DNA of 64,000 nucleotides. Source: Siphonodentalium dalli (lineage: Eukaryota; Mollusca; Scaphopoda; Gadilida; Siphonodentaliidae). The stretch covers positions 24,614,991 to 24,678,990 of the forward strand of contig CP136061.1 in assembly GCA_032622095.1 (NCBI GenBank), written 5' to 3'. Made by a program: the position numbers and the translations under genes. Position 1 is the first letter of the stretch; the number at the start of each line of letters is the position of its first letter. The notes beneath the pieces were generated by a model. That model searched no databases. It was not told the DNA's origin and was given only the letters and a program-made list of their open reading frames with translations. Shown piece by piece: positions 21,545 to 33,458 of this stretch.

Positions 21545-22450
21545 ATGGGGAGGGGCAGAAAAAAAATTGTCGCCGATTGCCACCAAACTTAAATATAATA
21601 ATCCCCATGATATGAAGAATCTAATGGTGTGGTTTAAATATGGCAAAAGTCGCGCCGTTCGCGTCAGGGGTGCCCGGAAGGGGGAGGGGCAGATTTTATT
21701 TCTGTCGCCGATTTCCACCAAACTTATATATAATCATCCCCATGATATGAAAAAACCAACGGTGTGGTTTAAAAGTGGCATCGTTCGAGTCAGGGATGCA
21801 CGGAAGGGGAGAGGGGCACCAAAATTGAAAAACTAATTTTAGCGCCGATCTCCACCAAATTGATATATATTCTTCTTCATGATATAAGGAATCTAATTGT
21901 GCGATTTAACAACGCCAAACCCATGAAAAACAATGGTGTGGTTTAAAAGTGGCGTCGTTCGAGTCAGGTATGCACGGAAGGGGAGAGGGGCACCAAAATT
22001 GAAAAACTAATTTTAGCGCCGATCTCCACCAAATTGATATATATAATATATTCTTCTTCATTATACAAGGAATCAAATTGTGCGCTTTAACAATGCCAAA
22101 TTGTTGTCTTTTGGTTGAGAGATTGGGAGGGGGTGGGCACTAAATTTGATAATAATTGGTTTAGTCGCCGATTGCCACCACACTTATACAAAATCATCCC
22201 CATGGTATGAGGAGTCTAATGGTGTTGCTTATATCTGTCAAATGTGGCCTCATTCGAGTCAGGGTTGCATTGAAAGGGACAGGGGCACCAAAATTGATGC
22301 ACCATTGTTTTGCGCCAATTTCCACCAAATTGATACACGTTCTTGAGAGATGGGGGTGTGGATTGGCACCAAATTTGCTAAAAAAAAGAAGTTTTAGTCG
22401 CCGATTATCACCAAACTTATAAACAATCATCTCCATGATATCAGGAGTAT
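21545..22450 (+). repeat. Diverged tandem array, units of about 135-175 bp
   Basis: The phrase CGCCGATTGCCACCAAACTT or a variant (CGCCGATCTCCACCAAATTG) recurs near 21571, 21706, 21841, 22016, 22165, 22313 and 22397. Each is followed by CATGATATGA and a (G/C)TGGTTTAA phrase. Short frames (GARKGEGQI-like) run through units but are not maintained. It fills the gap between the two 245-bp direct repeats. Confidence 0.75.
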
Positions 22451-22451
22451 A

Positions 22452-22696
22452 ATTCACCATTTGGGAACTTCAATCGGAGTCTAAGTCTCCCATAGTAGAT
22501 GAGGCCATGATGCAGAATGAGGTCCCAAGAGGGTGAATTTGGTGATGTTAGCCTGCTGTGTGTGACAGCATCACTAAATTCACCCTCTGGAGACCTGATT
22601 CTGCAAATGACAGGCTCTCTCCCATAGGGAGTCTTGCATATATAAGAGAATGCACTGGCTTACAAGGTCAAGGTAAATATTGTTAGGCCAATGTAT
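22452..22696 (+). repeat. 245-bp direct repeat, right copy
   Basis: Partner of 21109-21353. Here the sequence runs on uninterrupted into the rest of the family-D element (TGTTATATATGCGAGGCTCC). Confidence 0.9.
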
Positions 22697-22863
22697 TATG
22701 TTATATATGCGAGGCTCCCTATGGGAGACTCGTATATATAAGAGAATGCACTGGCACAGGGTTTTCAAAAAATTTCAGGAAGCTCCAGTCACAGAAGGAT
22801 TATTTGAGTAGTATTTTCTGCTGAATGTTCAGGATTTGCATAACACTGGTAGCTAGTAGTTGT

Positions 22864-23104
22864 TTAACCTTTCCATGACTGGAGCTTCCTGAAATTTTGT
22901 GAAAAACATCTGCCAATGCATTCTTTCATATATGTGAGTCTCTCATAGGGAGCCTCGTATATATAAGAGAATGCAATAGCCTGACAATATGTACCTTGAC
23001 CTTGTACGTCAGTACATTCTCTTATATATGCAAGGCTTTCTATAGGAGACTCGCATATATAATACAATGCACTGGCACAGGATCCCATCATGAAAGGGTT
23101 CAAG
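22864..23104 (+). mobile_element. Family D MITE, copy with both ends
   Basis: Starts TTAACCTTTCCATGACTGGA and ends CCCATCATGAAAGGGTTCAA (the last TTAA is mutated). Two hairpins separated by CCTGACAATATGTACCTTGA. Confidence 0.75.
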
Positions 23105-23385
23105 ACATAAGTGGAATTATATTAACCAGAATCTTGCATTGACTACTAGTAAATGGTGTTTATCGGTTGAAGTAACAATAAAACTCAAGAAACCAAACAA
23201 ACCATATCGTTGTGTGGCATGTTTTTTTTTCGTCTCAATAAATTCTCAGTCAATTTGATCATTTATGCTTTTCTTTCTACTAGTACACAAACGTTCTGCC
23301 TCCTTACCTTATGGATGAAAGCCAAAGTAGCTTATTTATAAAGTGATTTTCTTAACCTGCTCAAAGGGATTGTTGAACGTAGAGC
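23105..23385. other. Intron, nothing recognised
   Basis: No feature supported. Confidence 0.45.
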
Positions 23386-23510
23386 TTAACCCTTTCAGTG
23401 CCAAGTTCAATTTTTGTATCAACCCATATTTCCTTGATCATTTTTCAAATTTATTGATCAAGGAAATATGGGTTGATACAAAAATCGGACTTGGCACTGA
23501 AAGGGTTAAC
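23386..23510. mobile_element. Family C foldback MITE, copy 2, short
   Basis: TTAA-flanked with full termini, but the central part of about 90 bp (including the GAGCTC core) is gone. The arms meet at TTTTTCAAATTTATTGATCA. Confidence 0.85.
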
Positions 23511-23687
23511 TGAATATTTCTCTATCCCGTTCATACAGTGGATAAATGTTGGTCCTCACTGATATTTCTGCAGTCAGTGGTTTATTGTTTCCTTGATAGT
23601 CTGATATTGAGATTTGTAATGAGCTGCTCTATAGTATACTACTGTACTGCCCTAAGTAGTTGACCCAGTAACTGGGGTTATTATGCA

Positions 23688-23942
23688 CAAGCCTTGAAAT
23701 AGTGTGTCTGTCATTTGCAGAATGAGGTCCCAGAGGGTGAATTTAGTGATGCTACCCCCGCATAGTGGGCTAGCATCACCAAATTCACCATCTGGGGGAC
23801 CTCATTCTGCTTACACCTCAGCAGAATGTGGTTCCCAGAGGGTGAATTTGGTGATGCTAGCCCGCTATGCGGGGTAGCATCACTAAATTCACCTTCTGGG
23901 GACATCATTCTGCAAATGACAGACACCCTATTTCAAGGCTTG
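23688..23942. mobile_element. Family E element, copy 5, two hairpins back to back
   Basis: Ends CAAGCCTTGAAATAGTGTGT and its inverse. Hairpins at 23716-23812 and 23823-23915 are almost adjacent (linker TTACACCTCA), so the usual spacer of about 200 bp is missing. Confidence 0.82.
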
Positions 23943-24173
23943 GTTCTGTGACTGCTGTGGCACCATGATTAAATGCGGTAAAGAAACCCCGTTTATATTC
24001 CTTGACTGCTGACTGTTTCATTTCTATGACATATATTAAAATTGCTGGAGCCACAATTGTATTGGAAGTTACCATTTCATACCAGTTGATGATTACATGC
24101 ATATTAACTGTACAATCCTGGTTATCTTTAGTTGTCTTGTGGTTTATATCTTGTGGTTTATAACCACGTTTAA

Positions 24174-24248
24174 AGTCTAACTGAAGTGTGGTCTAACTGT
24201 CTAACTGAAGTGCGGTCTAACTGTCTAACTGAAGTGCGGTCTAACTGG
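24174..24248 (+). repeat. Minisatellite, about 31 bp
   Basis: GTCTAACTGAAGTG(C/T)GGTCTAACT repeated three times. Confidence 0.8.
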
Positions 24249-24605
24249 GGTGCCACCCTGGTTTGATGAGTCATTTACTTTGGGCAGTATAGTATGTGAT
24301 GCATTCATCCTCCAGTACTCCAGATATCTCCACGATTTTCACCTCATATGTTCATCTACTTTCCATTCTATTGGACCTTTTAAAACCGAAATTGTCTGAT
24401 AAAATATAAAACTACTTATTTATACAGCACTTTCTGTATCTGGCTCAAGGGGCTACTTGAATGTAGAGATAAATTTTATTGTGAACATTAAATCCGAAAT
24501 TGTCTATGGTTGAGAATTCAATTTATAAAGCACATTCCTTAATTAAATTGGCTCAAAAGGAAGTCTGACTGTCAAGATAAATTGAACTTCTTTTCTATCC
24601 ATTTC

Positions 24606-25048
24606 CAAGCCTTGAAATAGTGTGTCTGTCATTTGCAGAATGAGGTCCCCAGAGGGTGAATTTAGTGACACTTTCCCGCATAGCGGGCTAGCATCACTAA
24701 ATTAACCCTCTGGGGATCTCATTCTGATTAGGCCTCATCTTCTGGGAAGTATCTATAGTCTCAAGTTAACCTTGTTTTTAGTTAATTATTCACTTCTATT
24801 CAGTTTCTATAACCGCTAATTTGCAGAAGATAAAATGGATAATCGAGGTGACTAATGGGTGATCATCACCAACTTCAACTGGGGAACTTCACTCTGATCC
24901 TATATCTCCCATAGCAGTTGAGCCCTAATCAAACTGAGGTTCCCAAGAGGGTGAATTTAGTGATGCTAACCTGCCGTGCGGGATAGCGTCACAAAATTCA
25001 CCCTCTGGGGACCTCATTCTGCAAATGACAGACACTATTTAAAGGTTC
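24606..25048 (+). mobile_element. Family E element, copy 6, near full length
   Basis: Starts CAAGCCTTGAAATAGTGTGT and ends GCAAATGACAGACACTATTT. Hairpins at 24638-24727 and 24936-25024 flank a spacer of about 205 bp. The spacer (TAGTTAATTATTCACTTCTA..., ATCACCAACTTCAACTGGGG) recurs in copies 2 and 9. This is the best reference copy. Confidence 0.82.
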
Positions 25049-25565
25049 TAATCTGTTCATATAGTGGATAACTGCTTGATCTTCTGTGTAGTGGGTCCTT
25101 TATAGTTTCTTTGTGAATCTCACATTGATATCTTTGTATTCCCTGGTTTATAGTTTCTTTGAGAACCTGACATTGATATTTATAAGGAAGTGATGTATAG
25201 TATACTGCTGTATATAAGATTATGGTTTCCTGATTGATTGCTCCCTCAGTTATTATAGATCAGGATAGATTAGTTTATCCCTTGCCTCGTATAACGTGAT
25301 CGATCGCTCCGTGTCAATGATTGTTTGTCATTCTCGGTGATTTCTTCTCTAATGTGAATTGATTTTGTTATTTTGCCGACTCGGCTGAACTGATGAACAC
25401 AGGTGATACAGCTATGCTCCAAGTATTTGACCCCTTTCACGGGGTTACAGGCCAGTTGGGACCCTGGTAAGTCCACTGGTCAAACCCTCTCACCATGATG
25501 ACCGGCGGTACTGGATATTCTGACCGAAACATCTTTATTTATTAGCACCCAAATAAATTATTATT
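25049..25565. other. Intron, nothing recognised
   Basis: Contains a short internal duplication (TATAGTTTCTTTGTGAATCT / TATAGTTTCTTTGAGAACCT near 25112 and 25150). Otherwise no feature. Confidence 0.45.
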
Positions 25566-26352
25566 ATTTTTTTTTTTTTTAATAATTTTTTTATTGATAA
25601 AGAAGAATAATAACAAAAGAAAGAGACAAAATACATTCACTCATTCATGCTCTCTGTCCAAAACATGGAAGAGTTTCACTCTTCCATGCCCTGGCCTACT
25701 TTCTTACCTGTGACATGCAATTAGAAAATATTTAAAGCCACATTATGTGTTAGGACAATTTTAACAGTCATCGTTCAACTTAAAAGCAAGACAAATAATC
25801 GATACTAGGTACTACCTTGATATATTTTTTGCCTGAAAAGGACTTTCTTTAGCAACAACAATGATAATAAAAAACAATAGATTATTTGTTTGTCTTCAGA
25901 ATAACTTTAAATTTCCCTTATTAACCGGCTAAAGTGGTCGATGGTTTGCAATATTTAAGGTTTGCAAATTCAATGTTCCAACACTATGTGCAGCTTTAAT
26001 TGATTTAAGTTCTGAATTTAACATAAACAGTTTAATTAGTAAATTTAACCATATTGAGACCGTATTGTAAATATTGTGAATATTGCCTGGTTCGATAGCA
26101 AAGGGGAAAAATACACAACGCTCGCTTGAATTGCGTTTGGGACTGTGATTGTAAAATGTTGTGATGTGGTTAAGCATACCATGTATATATTGACGTTCTT
26201 GTGGACTGTATTACTGGACCAATAAGAATGAGAATGATCATGATCGCTCGGGTACCGGGTAATTGATTTATGCTGTGTGTTGTTCAGGGTCACTGTTAAG
26301 GTAGGGTATACTTTGAGTCTGTAAAAAACAGGGTTTTTAATATAATATTATA

Positions 26353-28488
26353 TTATTTTATTTTTAAGGCATTTCGCAGTGCCAGCCACTGATTATCGAA
26401 GTCGTGATTCATGTTACATTTTGCGTTGTATCTCTCGCATTCATACCTAAATTGAAGATCGCAAAGGAACGGGCGAAGCGACAGCTGTGTCGGTGTGAAT
26501 TTGGTCCTATATATATATTGTTTCAACACTAGTAGGAAAAGGTTAATTTTTGAATATCTGTATTCATGATCGATACCTATAATGATATACTTTTTTGTTA
26601 GATCAATTGGAAATTGGTTGTTTCTTGTCCATGTTTTAATTTCTAGTATAAAGGTTTGGACGTGGGGACAATCCCAGAAAATATGAGATATGGTTTCCTG
26701 TACATTTTGACAGCGATTGCAAAAATCGTCGAGTCTAAGGTTAGCCATCTTCAGAAATTTATTGGTACTAATAATTCGTGTGTTTATTCTGAATTGGAGC
26801 CACTGTAATTTCGTATCCGTTGTCGTTTTAAAGGGCATGCTCAAATGTTCTTCCCAATTTTCTATCTTCTCGCCTATTTCGTATTCCCATTTTTGGCATG
26901 CATTCGGCATATTTTCCCCATTTGTTAGAGTTTTGTAAAATAATTGCCCGCCTTTTACGTCACGGAGTATCGGAGCGAGATTGTTGGGTAGGAATGGACA
27001 TGGCATACGGATTAAGCGTTGATTAAGAGAACTTGCCAATGAGAAAATCTGACGCTTTATGTTGTTGATTGTTATGAAATCGACGCGGATGTTGAAAGTT
27101 GCATATAATGTGAATGGGGTATGTAATTTATTATCTGATTGGAATAGATCATTTATATAATATATTCCCGCATCTTTCCACGACTTCAAGTTGATCGACG
27201 AACCTCCGATTTTTGTGTTCGGATTATTCCAGATAGTTGAGGCCATAATATTATCATTTGCATTATTTAGTCGCATAAATTTACACCATGCGCGGAAGAC
27301 GTCTCTCCAGAATGGATTTGCGAACTTGTCTGTTTGCTTTACAATATAATTTGCGTGGTATGTGAGAAGGAGTGGGTCGTTTAAGAGAGGGGTGGCATTG
27401 CATAGTGAAGCCCACTTCGATTGTTTGCAAATCAAACGTCGTATCCAGGTAATTTTCATGGCGGCATCAAAGTTTTCAACATTAATCATCTTCAAACCTC
27501 CGTACATATGGTCAGCACATAATTGTTTTCTTTTTATTCTATCGCGTTTGGAATTCCAAATGAAATTATACAGACAGGTATTTAGGGCTTTCAAAAAGGC
27601 TGTATCCGGACTTGGGAGAGCTATAAATAGGTGTGTCAATTTAGGTAAGATTAGTGATTTGATAACTGTTATTCTACCTAAAGGGGTCAGGAGTCTGTGT
27701 TTCCAAATTTTTGTGGTCCTATCAATATCTTCGAGTTTATAACTGTAGTTTATATTCATGTTTGTTAAATTAGTGTCGAAATGAATGCCTAGAAAATTAA
27801 AGGTGTTTACGGTAGACAGGTTTAATTCCGAAAGCACTTGTCGTATTTTATTTTGTGACTCAATCCCTATCCACGCTGCTTGACATTTTTCAGGATTTAT
27901 GCGCAGACCCGATACCCGAGCAAATTCGTCCAGTGTTAAGTACGATTCGCGTAGACTATTTTCAGAACCATCAAGTATGAGCGTCGTGTCGTCCGCATAT
28001 TGTGTTATTTTGTACTCTGAACCGCCGAGGAAAATCCCTTTAATTGTATTGTTTTGTCGTATCATTAGCCCTAAAACTTCGGCACAGAGGAGGAAGATAT
28101 ACGGGGATATTGGGTCACCCTGGCGGCAGCCTCTCCCTAACATGAAGCTCTGAGAAATATGACCATTAATCAGAATAGATGAACTGGCATTCTCGTACAA
28201 AATTGATATCCATTTTTTTACTGCATCTCCAAAATTAAAAAGGTCAAGACATTTTCTTATAAATGACCAGGAAACAGTGTCAAATGCTTTTTCAAAATCG
28301 ATAAGGAGTAGTAGGCAAGATTTATTTTCTTGCTTTGTCCTGTGAATTATGTCATATATAAGTCGGGTGTTGTCACCTATATACCTACCAGCTAGAAACC
28401 CAGTTTGATCGGAGTTGATTATAGATGGGAGCACACGTTTTATTCTGTCAACTATGCATGACGAGGCTAGTTTGTAGGATGTATTCAA
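26353..28488 (-). pseudogene. LINE ORF2, C-terminal part: reverse transcriptase core and zinc knuckle
   Basis: A 711-codon frame covering RT from the NTSYKLAS segment onwards: LIDFEKAFDTVSW, RQGDPISPYIF, the YADD box (164-167 of this frame), a thumb region, and a C-terminal CCHC knuckle (CNRC...H...C). It is displaced by one base from the upstream frame at 28448-30133. The break lies at a run of seven T on the plus strand (28508-28514), just before the conserved NWRP-type motif; six T would keep the frame. Otherwise no stop. The proteins of this copy and the 13486 copy are similar in order but clearly diverged, so they are different families. Confidence 0.9.
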
Positions 28489-30133
28489 GAGGGTGATGGG
28501 ACGCCAGTTTTTTTATCATCTGCCTATTTTTATCCTTTTTTGGTATCAACGTTATAATGCCTTGTTTTTGTGTGATTGATAGCTCCCCCATTGAAAACGA
28601 TTCATTGAGCGACTCTGTTAAGAAGGGGCCAAGGTCAGACCAAAAAAATTTATAAAATTCATAAGTGTATCCGGATGGCCCTGGGCTTTTATTATTTTTG
28701 GTGGTCTTAAGCGCATCTGTTAATTCTTGCAAGGTTAAAGGTCCTTCAATACTCGAGGCCTGCATGTTGCTTAGTTTAGGAACGGTTCCATCGTTAAGAA
28801 GGGATTTTAAATCGCGATCGTCCATTGACCTATATGAGTATAAATTAAGATAAAAATTTCGGACTTCTTTCATGATATCGGTTTGTTTTGTGATTGTACT
28901 ATCATTCGCCACTGTCAGGCTGGTCAGGGCTTTGGAAATGTAATTACGTTTTTCTAAATTTAGAAAATATTTTGTTGGTTTTTCGCCTTCCTCTATCCAT
29001 TTTGCACGAGATCTAACCATGGTTCCGCGGATTGTTTCTCTTCGCATTGCTTCCATTTCGACTTCTACTTTTTCTAAGTCTTCCATTATTTTTTGCTTTT
29101 CTTCAGAGCTATATGATGGATGCTCAAGATCAGAAATAATTTTTGCCTTTTTTAATGTTAGATTTTTCTCAATTTTTATTCGCTCACGTTTTCGATTTGC
29201 AGAAAATCGTATAGTAGCGCCTCTGATATCAAGCAACACTGCGTCGAGAAATAGTCGTTTTCCAATGGAGCAATTTTTAATGCCTTTTTCCTCATTTGAG
29301 GAGTAAGAATATCTTATTTTGTTTTCAGCTATGATTCCTTTTACTAAGTCGACATATTCTCTACAGTATAACAGAGAATTATTAAATTTCCAAAAACCTG
29401 GACCAGTCTTGATGTCACTGACGTTTAATGGGAGTGAAATAATAGAGTGATCTGTTTTGTATCCGGGTAAAATTGTCGGTCCTTTTCCCACTAGATTAAG
29501 GAGGTCCTCCGAAATTAAAAAGTAATCTAGCCTCGCCATTTTAATTGGGGATTTTCTTCTCCACGTATAGCGTCTTTCTTGTTTGTTAAATAATCTCCAC
29601 ACGTCAACTAGTTCGAGGCTGCCGGAAAGGTCCGCAACTTCATTTTGGGCGCGGGGGTTGTTTAAATGTTTGTAGTTATAAGTGTCTAAGTCTTGTTTCT
29701 GTACCAGATTCCAGTCTCCACACATGATTATTTGCGTGTTCCCAATCTGGGTAATTAATTTTTTTAGGTTAGAGTAAAATGCTGGATTATCTTCATTTGG
29801 CCCGTACAAGTTCACCAAACTTAAACGTATATTTTCTATGGTTATGTCGAGTATAATAAAATTTCCACCAGAATCTTTATGTGTTTCGTGGATACTATAT
29901 TCAAAGTTATTTCTAAATAGAATAGCTACACCTCTAGCCTGGGAAGTATAAGATGACATCGCTTTGCATCCCCATTCTGTTTCAATACACCTTTCCATGT
30001 GTTTAGTGAAATGTGTGTCTTGCAAGCAATATATCGAGCCCTCCATGTTACGAATGTGGTGAAAGACGTCTCGGCGTTTCTCGGCTTGGTTAAGTCCACG
30101 GCAGTTCAGAGACAAAATTTTAATAGTACTCAT
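28448..30133 (-). pseudogene. LINE ORF2, N-terminal part: APE-type endonuclease and start of RT
   Basis: A 561-codon frame starting MSTIKILSLNCRGL. The APE-type endonuclease occupies about residues 1-235, with N10 in LNCRGL, LQDTH (38-41), NLYGPNED, CGDWN, RLDYFLIS and TDHS. The metal-binding acid in LQ(E)TH is Asp here rather than the usual Glu. A linker with charged coiled-coil character follows, then the RT fingers (KNNKSPGPSGYTYEFYKFFW). The last 25 or so residues are out of frame because of the single-base difference at 28508-28514. Confidence 0.9.
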
Positions 30134-32177
30134 TGATATTATATGCAGACGCCCTAGCTGCCGAACCAGAAATGTGTACTATTTGGTAATGTATACGGTA
30201 CATATATGCATATAACATTATGGTACATTTTGATGTCACATTCATTCGCACTAAGAAAAGAGACACATGCATAACAAAGGTAGAGTACAGAAATAGCAAA
30301 AACAAAGACAAATACATACCGGTTGAAGGTTGTTGTCAGCTTGGATGGACAACACTGACCGCCCAGTGGTGGCAATATATAATATAGGTTAGGGCAATTG
30401 GCTTGCCAAAACCCCGGGAAAAAAAAATAATAAAAAATAAATAAAAAGGGGGGGGGGGGGGTGTCTGAGGCAACATACATATACACGAAGACATTAAAGT
30501 GTAGTGAAAAAGATTCTGATTACCTGTTATAATAACATAATTATTTATACCATGATATATCCTGACCACAATACCTACACGAGTCAGCACATACATATAT
30601 TTATTGAGTAAGTATTATATTATCTATTTTAGTCATGTGAAGTGGTGCTCCAGGCAGAACAAACTACATAGCATGAAATACCAATTAAGACAGGGGTCAA
30701 TATCAGCACCCTGTTTGAAAGTGTGGTATATTCTACATTATATTATATGTAATCCAGAGTGCCTTTCAAGTCTTGAATAAAATGAAACTGTTCATGGAGA
30801 AAATGACAGCACATTTGTTAAATCTGGACGTTTTGAGCATATAGTTGACTTCAGTCAGTCCGCTATATTTAGATACTCGGCAAACCGATCGATAAATGGA
30901 CAAATTCCAACAATTATTAACACTTAGTAGAGACGTGTGATTATTGTTAACAGTGTTCGTGTGACACAAATAATTAGGCCAAAAGTCAGGTTATTCATTG
31001 TGCTTTCCGTCTGTGCTGACTCAGAATGTGTCAAAATAAGATGTGGAGTTTAATGTATCATTCGTAATTCTGGATTTACTATGGATCATATTGTGTCTCT
31101 TCTGAACAAACGTTATGTCAGGATTACTTTAAAGGGTGACTTCATTTATGAAAAACCCTAAGAATTGTTTCATTTGGAGATTGACGGGATTACAAAGTTA
31201 AAAAGGTCGAATGTTTAACAGCTATTTAAGGTAAATCCAAAGTAGATATTAGGTGGCACTGCTCGCGTCATACATGGCGTGGAGCCGCTGGAGGAATGTA
31301 CTATTCAAACAAATTGTATGTCAAAGGGTCAAAGACTATTCAATTTCATGAGAATCTACATTATTGGGGGGGGGTATTTTTTGGTATATTATAAAAATAT
31401 GTATAATATGCAAAACAATGTATCTATGTCACTGCATGTCAAGTGACTGCATTCCAGCTATAAAAGTAGCTTACATTGGGTAGGATTAAATTATTCATAT
31501 GGTAACCTACCGTGCATTCGTTATGTAAGGTTACTTCGAGTTTGTCACCACGGGGCATGCCCTATTATTTCCCACAAGGCTATCTTGTTTACGAGGTGCA
31601 AATTTGAGGGTTAGGAATCTAATTATACATATACAGTATATCATACACACAAGTTCCCCCGGGACCTCGATGTTGCCTCGTGTTTCCCTGGTGCTCAACA
31701 TCTGAGTTTTATATTTTGAGTTCGACGGAACCAATAAAATAATAGATCAACTGTATTCAAATACCTGTTGGCTCTGATCACTGACAAATATTTTTTAATT
31801 CGATGAAATATTGTGGGTATTTTGGAATTAAGTCTTGATTAGGTGCAAACCGCTAACGAGACAGTGGTACATTGGTATCAACATCACGGTCGACCGCGGT
31901 ATTACACTGCAGTAATATCACAGTTCAACCTCGTTAAGGGGAGGGGTAAATTAATTAGAGCATTGCTGTATAGTGCAGTTGTAAACTGAGTTCTACAATC
32001 TATATATGGTACAATTATGGCTGCAATGATGCACTTGTTCACAATACGATATATGATCGATAATGCGATACATATCTTGATTCACAAAATTAGTATTCGC
32101 AAATGAATATCACCTGAATTATTAGAACTAACATGTTTATAACTGAAGATATAGTTCAGTTGAAACTAAAATGCAGT
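30134..32177. other. Intron, upstream of LINE
   Basis: Holds the G14 tract at 30448-30461 next to an AT-only stretch. 31930-31970 ends TTAGAGCATTGCTGTA, like a decayed right end of a family-F MITE. 31290-31310 (GCCGCTGGAGGAATGTA) recalls family G. No exon recognised. Confidence 0.45.
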
Positions 32178-32577
32178 TTAACCCTTTACCCAACAGAAGG
32201 ACCCTGTGCCAATGCATTCTCTTATATATGCGAGTCGACCATAGGTCGCCTCGCATATATAAGAGAATGCATTGGCTTAACACATTAAAAATTATAAAAT
32301 TGTTAAAGAATGTAAGAAAAAATGGTAAAAAGTGTTAAAAAAAGATTTTTTTTAGGCCAATGCATTTTCTTATATATGCGAGGCGACCTATGGTCGACTC
32401 GCATATATAAGAGAATGCATTGGCACAGGGCATAACTGTAACCATCACAATGTGGTCAATGAGCCGGTTCCAATGATATCCATATTTGTATGGTTCTATT
32501 GAGACAGACCGAAGATATTTTAGGCTGTTGAAGCTTTATTTGGCTGGTTTTGGCTGGTTTGTTGGGTAAAGGGTTAA
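32178..32577 (+). mobile_element. Family A MITE, copy 5
   Basis: Complete, 400 bp. It lies about 110 bp upstream of the acceptor of the 32691 exon, closer to an exon than any other complete family-A copy. One arm has a T-for-C change (ATGCATTTTCTT). Confidence 0.9.
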
Positions 32578-32690
32578 TAGTCACCTAAATTAAATCAAAT
32601 ACACATAATAGACATGTTAACCTGAGAGAAATTTGCAGGTTTTGCTATTTTTTACATGCTCATCTTTTACCTCTTGTTTTTTTTTTACAG

Positions 32691-32748
32691 TTATATGACC
32701 ATAGTTGAGAGTCTTCCAACATACGGAATACATTACTATGAGGTGAAG
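32691..32748 (+). CDS. FRMD4: FRMD4-like gene, exon at F2/F3 boundary
   Basis: A 58-nt exon after a strong polypyrimidine tract and ttacag; donor gtaggt. The T completes Asn, then YMTIVESLPTYGIHYYEVK follows and ends in phase 0. YM-IVESLPTYG-HYY-VK is one of the best conserved segments of FRMD4A/B and marks entry into the PH-like F3 lobe. The following intron is only about 0.6 kb, but holds a complete family-B MITE. Confidence 0.93.
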
Positions 32749-33052
32749 GTAGGTACACAACTAGATATGCGTTATACTAAACAATTACACCAGAGAATGC
32801 TCAATATTCATACAGGAATCATACAGGATTCAATAAAAGGCTGATAAGAATGATGTGACCATCCACATGTAATGGAAGCGAAAACTGAATAACAAAAATA
32901 TTCATTGTTAACATTCCCCTGTTTTTACCATGATTTTGGTTAACCTTCTTAGTGTCGTGACACACAACCGATTGCATATCGGATATATAAAATTGTGTAC
33001 TTGATACTGAATAATAAATAACAACAGATGGTAAAGCAATTTAAAAAGCGAT

Positions 33053-33260
33053 TTAACCCTTTGAGTGCCAGGTCCGATTTTTGTATCAACCCATATACCC
33101 TGTGCCAATGCATTCTCTTATATATGCGAGTCGACCATAGGTCGCCTCGCATATATAAGAGAATGCATTGGCCTAACAATTTTTCATCATTTGTTATTAT
33201 TTTTTACAATTTTTTACAATTTTAATAATTTTTTAAAAATCTAAAAAAAAAAAGGGTTAA
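33053..33260 (+). mobile_element. Family B MITE, copy 2, with a family-A-type hairpin
   Basis: Starts TTAACCCTTTGAGTGCCAGG. A complete 69-bp hairpin lies at 33103-33171 with the same loop as family A. The right end is worn to AAAAAAAAAAAGGGTTAA, lacking the GGCACTCAA part. Confidence 0.85.
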
Positions 33261-33360
33261 ATAACAAAAAATAACTAATTCTTTTGCTTATTTGACAATA
33301 TAAGAGATTGCTTGTAATTTCATATAGTCTACATGGGTTCTACCTCTTTGTGTTTTACAG

Positions 33361-33447
33361 GATAAAAAAGACATTCCATGGTGGTTAGGTATAAGTTATA
33401 AAGGGATAGCAGTCTACGACAAAACCGACAAGACCACACCTCGAAAA
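33361..33447 (+). CDS. FRMD4: FRMD4-like gene, exon in FERM F3 lobe
   Basis: An 87-nt phase-0/0 exon (29 codons) after tgtgttttacag, donor gtaaga. It reads DKKDIPWWLGISYKGIAVYD then KTDKTTPRK. The IPWWLG-SYKGI core is diagnostic of FRMD4-type FERM F3 lobes. A truncated family-D MITE begins within about 12 bases of the donor, so this intron's 5' end has been reshaped by insertion right up to the splice site. Confidence 0.94.
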
Positions 33448-33458
33448 GTAAGACATTA

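Larger units (their letters stand above)
20808..22803 (+). mobile_element. Family D MITE, expanded by nested insertions and a duplication
   Basis: The left end GAACCCTTTCATGATGGGAG lies 30 bp downstream of the exon at 20711-20776. The hairpin breaks off at TGCATTCTCTTATTTC (20880). D-type sequence resumes at CCCATAGGGAGTCTTGCATA (21279 and again at 22622) and ends at GCTCCAGTCACAGAAGGATT near 22800. Between lie family E copy 3, a 245-bp direct duplication and a tandem array. Confidence 0.55.
25566..30133 (-). mobile_element. Tx1/L1-like non-LTR retrotransposon, nearly full length
   Basis: Inserted antisense to the host gene. Its poly(A) is the T run near 25566-25580, followed by a 3' untranslated part of about 770 bp (up to 26352) and the whole ORF2. 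Upstream of 30133 I see no ORF1; the true 5' end may lie anywhere up to the 14-bp G run at 30448-30461. One frameshift splits the ORF. Confidence 0.85.

Noticed and set aside
30154-30486. 110-codon ORF upstream of the minus-strand LINE as ORF1
   Set aside because: It reads through the G14/C14 tract (PPPP) and an AT-only stretch, with no gag-like, coiled-coil or zinc-knuckle sequence.
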